From Kudoa neothunni (Eukaryota > Cnidaria): DNA of 64,000 nt. The notes beneath the pieces are model-generated. The model had not been told where the DNA came from. It did no database searches and saw only the letters and a program-made list of their open reading frames with translations. The stretch lies in NCBI GenBank assembly GCA_964304625.1, contig OZ199838.1:186001-250000 (forward strand), in the 5' to 3' direction. The stretch's first letter is position 1, and each line of letters begins with the position of its first letter. This document shows, piece by piece, positions 12,633 through 22,284 of the stretch. Made by a program: the position numbers and the translations under genes.

Positions 12633-12969
12633 AAAAAACACAGTTCGAATCATCGGATGCAATCGACAAATATCGAGAATGCAGTACTCTAGATTTTTCC
12701 CCTATCTATACGATAGAAATTATTTTTAATTAAAAAATATTGATCGATCAGATTTTTTTAATAGAAATAAACAATAAAAAGTAGGGTCTATTGAAACCTA
12801 AAGACAACCTGATGCTGATGACGTGATGTATAAGAAATTTGGCGTGTTAAGCAATTCCGGATCACACATTGTGGATTTGGCACCCACGTTTATCTTTTGG
12901 TATTATTAGACGGTGAGGGATTATGAGGTGTCGGCCGAGGTGGCGAACAATAAGAAATTAGTTAAATAA
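12633..12969 (+). CDS. Possible gene fragment, three in-phase exons, 5' end not found
   Basis: Not recognised. Exons 12633-12683, 12804-12870 and 12910-12969 (TAA) join in phase; the second intron is 39 nt. The C-terminal part contains ADDVMYKKFGVLSNSGSHI and TVRDYEVSAEVANNKKLVK, which read like genuine folded protein and use more GC-rich codons than the flanks. No start codon was found upstream, so the 5' end is open. A 23-codon frame on the minus strand over the same DNA is an alternative. Confidence 0.3.
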
Positions 12970-13581
12970 TGTAATCATAATGTTGTGTCAAAGATAAAAT
13001 ACCCACAAGGAAGAAAGAAGAAAGAAATATCACGCAACATTGTGACACTTGTCGTAATGAAAAACGACATGTTTTGAAACATTTAACCATGCCGAAGATA
13101 ATAAGACGATGATGTGATTAGAAATAGATTAGGTATTACACATTCACCTTGGGTAGTATTAGATCTAATTAGATAAATTGATTATCGAGTGCATTTGTTA
13201 ACCACTTTTATTGTGACACATGATATTTATAGTAAAAATATACACTTTCCAACCCAGAATAAATTACCACAAATATAATCCTTCAAATTACGAGCTTAAG
13301 ATAACTACTCGATATAAATATTTGGTTTATAGAGTTTAAAAGAGATTATTCGATCAAGAGGAGTGTTTCCATTAAAAAAATATAACAGAAAACTTAAAAT
13401 TAAATCCAACTACTTGGCATTATTTTGATTCTATATCACATTTTAACTGAGTGATATTATATATTTTAGTAATTTTGCTTGGTAATTGTCTAAACGTGTT
13501 AGGTTGTACTGCTTCGATTAAATAAGGAATGCTGTGTCGTTAACCCACGCTAATCTCTTCGGCGATCTATTTATCAACACG

Positions 13582-16338
13582 ATGGAGTCAGTGGAATCTC
13601 TAGCAGAGAAATTGAAGCAGGCGGTCACTCTCGGTAATTCTCCATATTAATATTGCTCAGTTTTTGAGGCGGAATGAGATACTGTTTTCAGCGTTGGTAA
13701 TTATCGTGGATTATGCCCTTGTTTCTTTGATTACCTAATTATCGTATCGGCACCGAGTTTTTTTGTGTTCTAATGCTCAATTTCTTCTCATTCTAACATT
13801 CTGTTGGTATTTGGTCTGTCATTTGTAAATATGCAAGACACAACGCTTAACAACTTAACTTTCGTATAAACAAATCACATGGGATATAAACACAAGCGCA
13901 TGACACTCTAAAATTTTTGTGCCTAATATTTGATGGAAATGATGACTAGAATATTTTCATCAGTTAAGGCCACATGTTCACAAAATTATTTTTATAAAAT
14001 GAGACATTGCACAAATCGCTTTCAGCAATATCGTTTCTCTTATACTTCAAGTGATCTACGACGCTTTATTCTCACTAATATCAAAATTTCCACGTTAAAT
14101 AATGCCGAATTTAAAGCTGACAAATTATATTTTAAAAATAGTTAATTCGTATTATTTTTACATAGGTAAAAAAGCGGTGTTTGTCAGCGATAAACATGGA
14201 GATGACAACGCTGGGGAAGGCACCCAGAGTAAGCCGTACAAAACAATGGAGAAATATCTCAGCATTTTCGGTGAGCCTGACAACCAAACTCTATTTTTTG
14301 TGGACTCCGAAAATGAGTCTGAGAAGTACATGGAAATTCCAAAAACTCGACTAAAGAAATTAATTAAACAATACAACTTGGAGCGCCAAAAGGCTCAGAA
14401 AGCATCTAAAATGAGTGTATTTATTGTCGTGTGGTTGAAGAATAAGTGTACAATCGTGTAATAGGCTGAGATGGAAGCTCAACGCGAAAAAAATATTGAA
14501 GAAGCTCGAAAAATTAAGGTTGAAATGGATAGCTCGCTACCAACCCCTAAACAAGTGATATCAAGAATAACCTAATTTACATGTCAATCTTATCTGTAGG
14601 TCAAAATACGCGAGTGCAAATCCCACAGAAATGAACGTATCAAAGTGTATGGATGGGTTCAATCGATTAGAACACAAGGTATTTGATGTTGGTACGATTG
14701 ATCGTCTCATCCAATTTTTACAGGTAAGGCATTGATGTTTGTGACGATTCGAGATGGTACCGGACTATTGCAATGCGTGATGTCAGATTTGCTTGCACAA
14801 ATCTATGAAGCAGTGGTGTTGTCACTGGAGTCAACCGTCTGTGTGTATGGTACATTGAAAGAGGTTCCTGTCGGCAAAACGGCTCCTAATCAACATGAAC
14901 TTATTGTCGACTATTGGGAGATTGTTCAACTTGCACCCAGTGAGTTGCCGGTCAACATCAACTCCAACCCTGACACTCAACTTGATCAACGTCATTTGCT
15001 TCTCCGACATAAAACAGTCCATATTGTTTATTCAGGCACAGTCTAATATGCATTTGTTGTAGTATTTTCAAATTATGAAAGTTCGCAGTCGACTTCTACA
15101 ATGGTAGTGCTTTTGGTCGATTATGCGGTTGGATGGATGATTGGTTTTTAGTTTCCGAGATTATTATTTTAATAACGGCTACGCTGAAATCACCCCACCT
15201 ACTCTTGTTCAAACCCAATGTGAAGGAGGTTCCACATTGTTCAAATTTGATTATTTTGGTGCTGATGTATGATTCTGTGATGGTTGCGAGTTGATGTAGT
15301 ATAATGCGGTGGTAGGCATTCCTCACCCAATCGTCTCAACTCTATTTGGAAACTGTTATTCCCGTGCTTGGGGATTCCTTCTGTATTGCACAGTCCTACA
15401 GAGCTGAACAATCCAAAACTAGAAGACACATTGCTGAGTATGCTGATTATTTTATCTTCCGAATTTTTATCTGTTTTTATCGATCCACCGCCATCATCAC
15501 ATAGATACACACATGTAGAAGCTGAACGTCCGTTTATTAGTTTTGATGACCTTTTGGACACGTTGGAAGATCTTGTAGAATTGTGGGAATGGCTTCGTGT
15601 TTTTATTGGTTCGTTAGATTGTTGAAGTGCTCTCAGGATTGATGAAAACCCCAGAAAGCGAGATGGTTCTCCAATTGAACCCCAACTTCCAGGTTCCTCA
15701 AAAACCTTTTGTTCGTATGAACTACTCAGATGCAATCGATTATTTGAGACAACACAACATCACCAAGGATGATGGTTCGATGTATGAATTCGGTGATGAT
15801 ATTCCCGAAGCCCCTGAACGTCAGATGACCGATCAAATTGGAAAGGTTCTCTTAGTTTTAAATATTTCAATTTTTATTGAATTTACATAGCCGATTTTGT
15901 TGTGTCGATTCCCAGCTGACATCAAATCCTTCTACATCAGTAGATGTGCTGAAAATAACAATCTGACCGAATCAGTATTCCATTGCTAGAATTGATTTGT
16001 CGACAACTTGTTCACTCACACTCATAGGTCGATCTGTTGGTTCCAGGAGTTGGTGAAGTCATTGGTGGTTCCATGAGAATTTGGGATTACAAGGAGTTGG
16101 ATGACGCTTACAAACACGAAGGAATCGACCCTTCCCCCTACTATTGGTACACCGACCAAGTGAACAAATAGTTTTGTTTTTCGATGCTTGAACTATTTTA
16201 CTCCAGAGAAACTACGGTTCTTGTCCTCACGGAGGTTATGGACTCGGTCTGGAACGTATGCTCACATGGATTCTCAATCGTTATCACATTCGCGACGTTT
16301 GTCTCTACCCTCGATTTGTTGGCAGATGCACACCATAA
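13582..16338 (+). CDS. NARS1: Asparaginyl-tRNA synthetase, cytosolic type
   Basis: Class II aminoacyl-tRNA synthetase charging tRNA-Asn. Thirteen exons: 13582-13633, 14166-14416, 14465-14554, 14600-14678, 14724-15025, 15063-15103, 15152-15266, 15316-15437, 15505-15574, 15618-15845, 15891-15974, 16028-16159, 16207-16338. They give 565 residues (human about 548). Order of parts: the animal/eukaryote N-terminal extension ([20 protein letters not shown] to the coiled [11 protein letters not shown] region), the OB-fold anticodon-binding domain ([10 protein letters not shown]), then the catalytic core with motif 1 ([14 protein letters not shown]), motif 2 ([12 protein letters not shown]) and motif 3 ([12 protein letters not shown]). 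Introns 2-12 are 36-67 nt and intron 1 is 532 nt. Intron 1 holds a possible alternative first exon. It ends RCTP like animal enzymes and appears intact. Confidence 0.97.
13933..14050 (+). other. Possible alternative first exon of NARS1 (mitochondrial leader)
   Basis: Within NARS1 intron 1 an ATG opens a frame beginning [17 protein letters not shown]. After 118 nt a GT donor (14051) leaves phase 1, exactly the phase of exon 1, so it could splice to exon 2 at 14166. The 39 residues are rich in Arg, Lys, Ser, Tyr and Phe with few acids, as mitochondrial presequences are. This is inference only; the frame could also be chance. Confidence 0.3.
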
Positions 16339-17236
16339 TGCATCATTGCAACTCGCTCATATATGAGCTTAAATTAAATTTAAAACTATTAAATTGATTA
16401 GTTTGACATTTTCCTTTGACGCTCATTGGAATCTCTCGCTTGATTATATAATGCAGTCAACAATGCTTTTTGTGTATCGTGTATTCTGTAGGTGGATATG
16501 GCGCACTCTTTGTTTGATGTCATTATTTTATCATTTTATAAAGCTTAATTATATCTTTTATGTCTTTAAGATATTGAATGAACATTTTCAATTATTTAAA
16601 GATAATTTTTTACAAATACCAGAAAATGAATATTGCGAACTTATTTATCTTTCACTAAAATTCAGTCTCCACATAGGGGTTTTCGATGGATATTACTCGT
16701 TAATTTTAGTCAACATATCATTGAAAATTAAAGTTTGTTATAGTTTGGTGATTCTTATTTTAGAGAGGTTGAACGAATTTAAACGTTGATATCTACGTTT
16801 TTCAATTTTTGTATTAATACAAATGATTCGGGGTTAATTTATTAAACAACAAAAATCGAACTAGTAGTTAATGAAGAAATACGGAAATATTTTATAATTA
16901 TACATTTTATCTACATATATAAATTTATGCTGCCTCTGTTGGCCCGGTAGATAAGTTTTGATTGTTTTGTCTTTTTTGCACTATGAGAAGTAAATTCGAT
17001 TGTCACATTACAACGTTTAAAAACATACATTTAATGTTAATCGTTCCAGTTGGGAAGTATTACGGATACAGCTTGATTATGCTATTCAGGTTTTATGTTT
17101 TTATTTTACATTGTACTGTGATATTTTTCGTGGAAATTTACGAAGAAATTTACCAATTATCCATAGCATCCATATAAAACTGTAACGTTGTATTTTAAGA
17201 AACTTGCACCCAGGTTAGCGTAATTATACGTACGCA
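16339..17236. other. NARS1 3' flank without a supported gene
   Basis: A 131-codon plus-strand frame (16394-16789) is dominated by Leu, Ile, Phe and Tyr. A short minus-strand frame (16398-16523, DTQKALLTALYNQARDSNER) looks more protein-like but has no identified upstream exon. Neither is called. Confidence 0.4.
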
Positions 17237-17446
17237 ATGAACAGCGTCGAAGGTGTTGTAGAAGATAGTGACGTTAACATTAAAAAGAATCTGTTGAACG
17301 TGGGTGATACGTTATCTCTTTTAGGAGTTGAAGCGGAGAATCTAACAGTTGGAATTTCAGGAAAAAAACTAATATTCTCCAATTAAATTGCAAAGTCACT
17401 GAGAGCGCTAAAAAACGACGCGATCGAATATTTTAAGGTCATGTGA
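17237..17446 (+). CDS. Possible small protein, two exons
   Basis: Not recognised. Exons 17237-17347 and 17396-17446 are separated by a 48-nt GT..AG intron and stay in frame to TGA, giving 53 residues. The sequence is acidic and helical (VVEDSDVNIKKNLLNVG, SLLGVEAENLT, SLRALKNDAIEYFK). Without splicing the frame ends at 17388-17390. Codons are more balanced than in the flanks, which supports coding. Confidence 0.38.
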
Positions 17447-17599
17447 AATCATTTCCGCAATATTATTCAATGATTTAAATAATAGAGTAAATACTCTTCC
17501 TTTTGTAAGCAGCATTAGTTATTATATGGCGGAGTTGTTGAGAACTATCGTTTTTAAATTAAATTATAAAATCTTAATATGTTTCTATAGTGATGTTAC

Positions 17600-17670
17600 A
17601 TACAGTAACGCAGGGACACCACGCATTTTTTTGGGACAAACCTTTCAGGTGCGTAGTATCCCCGCGGTGC
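17600..17670. repeat. GC-rich imperfect fold-back
   Basis: gggacaccacgca at about 17612 pairs imperfectly with the region around gtgcgtagtatcccc at about 17651. GC-rich fold-backs like this are typical of transposon ends. No partner end was found near the Tigger relic downstream. Confidence 0.35.
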
Positions 17671-18075
17671 TCATCATGCCAGATAGATAATAGTGGCGCT
17701 GGTCGAATTTTGTATTTAAAAATTACATTTTCTTTCTTATATTAATGATAACTCGTAGATATTCAGACAAAAGTTGAATGTTAAACAAAAAACAATAAAT
17801 ATCGAATAAATACATTATAATTATTCGAAAATATGTAGATTTTTGTAAATGGCCGGCTATTTTATCATTATTTCACGCGCCATGTATTATTTTACAGACG
17901 GAAAGGTTCAATTTTGTTTTATTTTCTAACGCAGCTAAGTCATGAGAAAAAATATTTACTCATAATTTATTTAAATGCTCAATGACTTCATTATATATTG
18001 AGTTAACATATTACCTTCTGGACCTTTAAATGAAGTAATTCTTTCTATATTAACCCGACCTCCAGTTTGATTCTT

Positions 18076-18720
18076 CTAGGGTTTTACTTCCAATCGAAAG
18101 GATAATGCCTCCTGATACACAATTATCAACAAGAATGATTTTTTAAACCAGTTTTTGATTGTTTTTTTACCCACTAATTTCCACATTTCTTTCATAGTGT
18201 ACACGTCATCAAGTAAATCTGGCGGATCATTATTGAAATTGTTATCAAAAATCCTAATGGAATTAACAGTAATTTTATTTATCAAATAATTCGTCAGACG
18301 ATTTTTGTAAATGTATTAAACACCGTTAATAATTCCTTGATCTGATTGTTGCAATACGCTGGTTGTTTCTTGTGGGGTAAAACAGAGTTGAATATTTGAA
18401 AAAATAAAGTCTTCCTGTTAATTCAATAGGGAAGTATGAGGTCTTTTATTTTACGGAAGCATCAAGGTTTTTCACGATTGCGAATTATTAATAAGTCTTT
18501 TTTCTGGCATCGAATAGATCATCGCAACACCTGTTACTTTCTCTTTGGATTTTTTAGAACCGCGCAAGTTTTCCTCCATTTCAAATGCATCATCATACAT
18601 TAAATTTCACATAGAGATGTAAATTTAAATGATATTTTACCTTTTTTTGCTGATAAAATAGTCCAGTTTCATCAAAATAAAAAATATCTTTTTGATCATA
18701 ATTTCTAATAAACTTTAAAA
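18076..18720 (-). pseudogene. Decayed Tigger/pogo transposase
   Basis: Minus-strand remnants of a pogo-type DDE transposase, broken by frameshifts and stops. Recognisable blocks in order are FYFDETGLFYQQ (first catalytic Asp, about 18650-18690), KKSKEKVTGVAMIY, the block TSVLQQSDQGIINGV (third catalytic Asp), and a C-terminal DLLDDVYTMKEMWKLV continuing TIKNWFKKSF. This order is that of Tigger proteins. The second catalytic Asp block was not found. It is more decayed than the copy at 41.6 kb and no ends were identified. Confidence 0.75.
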
Positions 18721-19799
18721 CTTTAACAGTTGATCTTTCCAATAAGAAATTATTTCAGGAACAAGGTCCTCAAGGTGTGAATTTTATCCACGGAAAATTG
18801 ATTAGAAACCAACCACCTTTTGTTTCGGATGTACGAAACACTGTTACAAAATTCATTCCCATTAAATGTTCTATTTTGTTGAGCAATAATAATTAAAATA
18901 TTTATCACATGATATAAACGTGAAATCTACTCAAACATTGATTTTTAATCGAAAATTGTCATGGAGAATTTTAACGGATACGGTTTTTGTAGAATTATGG
19001 GGATTACTGCTTGGGATTCTAGTTGTTTACAGTTGAATTTAGCTTTGGGAATTTGCCAATTTTTATATTCTGAAATGAAATATTTCTTATGGTTCGAATG
19101 GAGAAATTAAAATCTAGGGTTATTTTTCATCCCAAAATTCATTGGAGTGCAGTCGATTTTTAGCACATTAGAGGGTTAATAGAATTTCTTTGGAACTTAA
19201 ATTAAAATTTGTAATTGCTCTATGGGGATAATAACAAATACTTTATTTAAATAGTTAATAAAATTTTTATAAATTTTTAGATATAAATATGTTAAACTGC
19301 TTTGTCAACCGACCAACTGAACTATTTGTATGTTAAACATCGTGTGACCTAGCTCAATAATATTAATTTATTTAGATTAAATATAAATAAATTTTCGGAC
19401 TGATATAGGTGATATTTTATTTTTGAAACTAAAGTGAAATATATTTGATCGCTATTATTATCAGGTGAGCTTTGAGGGTCAATATAACACAAAGTTAAGT
19501 CATCAGTATATGTAAATATGAAGTTTAAATTTTTTGGAAAAATTAATCTTTGTGAATTATTTGGATCAAAAATATAACATTTCATGAGTTTATTAATGAA
19601 AATCTTGTTGCTATACATTTCTAAATAAAGTCCTCCCACATATTCTTCAATGAAGCATAATTTATGGATATATTTGTCATTGTAATGTTAAATTTAATTT
19701 TATATCAACTTAAAATAAATTTATTAAACACGCAATGCTAATATGAGGGGCCAATAGACACAGCCATAAAAAATAAAACAATATTCAATAACAACTAAA
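18721..19799. other. AT-rich stretch with one unexplained minus-strand frame
   Basis: A minus-strand open frame of about 115 codons (19349-19690) carries stretches such as FTYTDDLTLCYIDPQSSPDN that look protein-like, but no start or splice context supports a gene. Otherwise nothing is seen. Confidence 0.35.
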
Positions 19800-20919
19800 T
19801 TAAAGGGATTTCAGGTAGGTTGAAAAATGTTTGCACACTTGGGCCACTTTGGTCAGCAGTTTTTCGTCAATATTTTGGAAATCAATAGTTTTAGTGGATT
19901 CCAACACTTTCTAAAAGGATATCGATTACAGCCATAAGACAACAGCTAAATACATTCAACACGTGGCTAAATCTCAAAAAAGTTTCCAAACAATCAACCA
20001 TTCCATTCAAAAGTAAATCCTTATACTCAACTGCCAATGTATTTAATGATTTCTATAGTTATGTAGAGTTCAGTACTCATTTATAACGACAAACTTTATG
20101 AGTTGTATTGAAGTTGAAGAGAATAAGTGTAGTGAATGAGACTAATGCAGCTTCAATGGAAAATAACATTATAGGTAGTTCAGGCATAGGTTCGGACTCA
20201 TCCTGGAAATTATAACATTCGAACCTATTACATATGAAGAGCAATAGCTGTTTTAAATGGTGTGAATACATCTTCTCCGCCAGCGCAAAGTTATTATCGG
20301 CCTTGGTTTGAATGTACTTAAAATACTCCATTAGGTAAACTAAATTTCCGACGCCATCGCCGAGCCCATCTATTATGGATTTGCTTTTTTTGGTGACGGC
20401 AAAATTCAAGCTAATTTTATCAAATAGTTCATTATTGAAAAACCATTGAGAAATAAAATTCGTATTGTCATCGCAGGCAATCAACTCATTAATTATTCCA
20501 ATAGTCTAACGGGCACGTTATAATTTTTTAAACTAAATACAGTCATACCAACATTGTCACCTCATGGAAGTTATTATCTTCAATTTTTTTCTAAAAAACA
20601 AATATTAATCTAATATTGTATTATATTAAAACCACCCTAAACAAAAAGGTTAGGAGAGAATCCAAATAATTGTTGTTTTGTTGGCGAGATAAAGTGATAA
20701 AATCTAAGGCTACATAAATTCATAATCATATAGTTGTATTCATTACATTTATCCGAACAAAATTGTAGATTCAATTTTAAAATATTGATCAAATGCTTGT
20801 CTTTGATGGATGAATGTATTGCCAATGTCATTGTCAAACTATTTTGTATTTTAAAGCATAATTGACTTTAACTACTGTTAATTTAAACACCTCTTTAATA
20901 ATCTGCTAGAAACTTCCAT
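19800..20919 (-). CDS. Unrecognised 288-residue protein, six exons
   Basis: I do not recognise this protein. Exons 20891-20919, 20643-20838, 20561-20590, 20095-20505, 19963-20052 and 19800-19910 are joined by GT..AG introns of about 42-55 nt and keep frame from ATG to TAA, giving 288 residues. It looks soluble and mostly helical: KDKHLINILKLNLQFCSDKC, then IINELIACDDNTNFISQWFF, GLGDGVGNLVYLMEYFKY, KMYSHHLKQLLLFICNRF and a C-terminal VAQVCKHFSTYLKSL. The repeated Leu-rich helices would fit an ARM/HEAT-like or helical-bundle scaffold, which is inference from composition only. The start was chosen because MEVSSRLLK joins the next exon in phase. The gene looks intact. Confidence 0.62.
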
Positions 20920-21407
20920 ATTATCACGCTGTTTTTCTCTGAATAAAGACTACCGCCAAAAATTATAAAGTGAATTAAAAATTAAATAAATACTGAATTG
21001 ACGAAAAAACAATAGAATAATATTTCATCATTAACTCGGCTGTCACTAACACTCGGTGCTCTCGTGACCAATTTTTCCAACGAATAACCCACTATAAAAA
21101 CTCAAAAATATGTTTAATTATTTTTATATACTTAAATTAAGCATAGACTCATGTAGATTAGCATCTCTAGCGATGGTTGTACAAATTTTAGTGTAATTTT
21201 CCTTTTTTTCGTTTCTCAGAAGTATACGACTTAAAATATCGTAATACTAACATTTATCATAATTATACAATACAATAATAATAGATTATAATAATTTTAT
21301 GTTGTAAGAAATACAGTTGTATTCGAATTGTCGTTGTTTATAACACTTGAAAGGTTGGAAGAATGCTCCAAATTAAAGTTTTTAGTATTTCTCATGATTA
21401 AATCTAT

Positions 21408-21842
21408 TTATTTAACGTGAATAATTTTATTGAATTTTAAAATGATTAAATAACCAAGAAAATAATATGATTCTTCTATGTAGCCCTGAGAATTTAATGA
21501 ATGATATAAATTGAGGGTTGACATCAAGATTTTCTACAGAAATACAAAAATCGCCAGACCAACTCAATCTCACTTCATATTTATACAGATGAAATTTATT
21601 GAGTTTGTCATGCAATTCTCTGTGGTAATTGTTGGAGATAAAACAATGCACTTTCGTTGCTTCGTTGCAACACTCGGCAATTTCATTCAACGTCAATGAA
21701 GCAATATTTATTGAACCACCAAACATACTGTCATCGATAAAATATTCAAAGTGATCCACCAGCTAATATTGATATATGTTTGAGAAAGTATCGATAATGA
21801 AACAAACATTAATTTCATAGCCTTTATCTTCTACATTAGCAA
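21408..21842 (-). CDS. Unrecognised gene, last three exons
   Basis: I do not recognise this protein. Exons 21808-21842, 21523-21762 and 21408-21485 join in phase across introns of 45 and 37 nt and end at TAA, giving about 117 residues. Protein-like blocks include LVDHFEYFIDDSMFGGS, LTLNEIAECCNEATKVHCF, YKYEVRLSWSGDFCISVE and GYIEESYYFLGYLII. Alternating hydrophobic residues suggest an alpha/beta fold. The 5' end is unresolved: the nearest upstream ATG (MKVKNVKFHLLNLW, about 21893) is in the same frame but runs into a TAG, and no phase-compatible splice removes it. Confidence 0.48.
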
Positions 21843-22284
21843 CTGAGCTCTACCATAAATTTAATAAATGAAATTTAACATTCTTCACTTTCATTCCGTC
21901 CTCTGAAAACACGTTCGCTTGGCGCAAAACTGGTCAAATATAGATCACTTGTGATTCGGTTGTTTTCGACTTTTTTCGTAAAAAATATTCCCGGCAACCT
22001 AATTTATTTATTTCATATAAATAATTCAAAAAAATCAAACATCGTTAAAAATATTCATTAAATTTAAGATCAATTTTATCAGATAGATTAGGATTATTTA
22101 TATCGATATAAAACGAAATCTAATTTCAATTTCGATCCTTTTCCCCATAGATTGTATTATATTTGGAGTTATCTCTAAATCCCGTTGGTAATTCATTTAT
22201 ACTAACGAGTTCGGTTATTTGTATTAAATTTAAAAATACTTCGATTAAAATCGTTCAAATTTTCTGGTTATAAATATTTAAAGA

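Noticed and set aside
15241-15735. 164-codon minus-strand frame
   Set aside because: Antisense of NARS1 exons 7-10; Ser-rich composition comes from the opposite strand codons.
16394-16789. 131-codon plus-strand open frame after NARS1
   Set aside because: Composition is dominated by Leu, Ile, Phe and Tyr as expected of AT-rich DNA; no domain, and its first third overlaps a more protein-like minus-strand frame.
19349-19690. Minus-strand frame of about 115 codons
   Set aside because: Some stretches look protein-like, but there is no good start, no in-phase neighbouring exon and the tail is low complexity.
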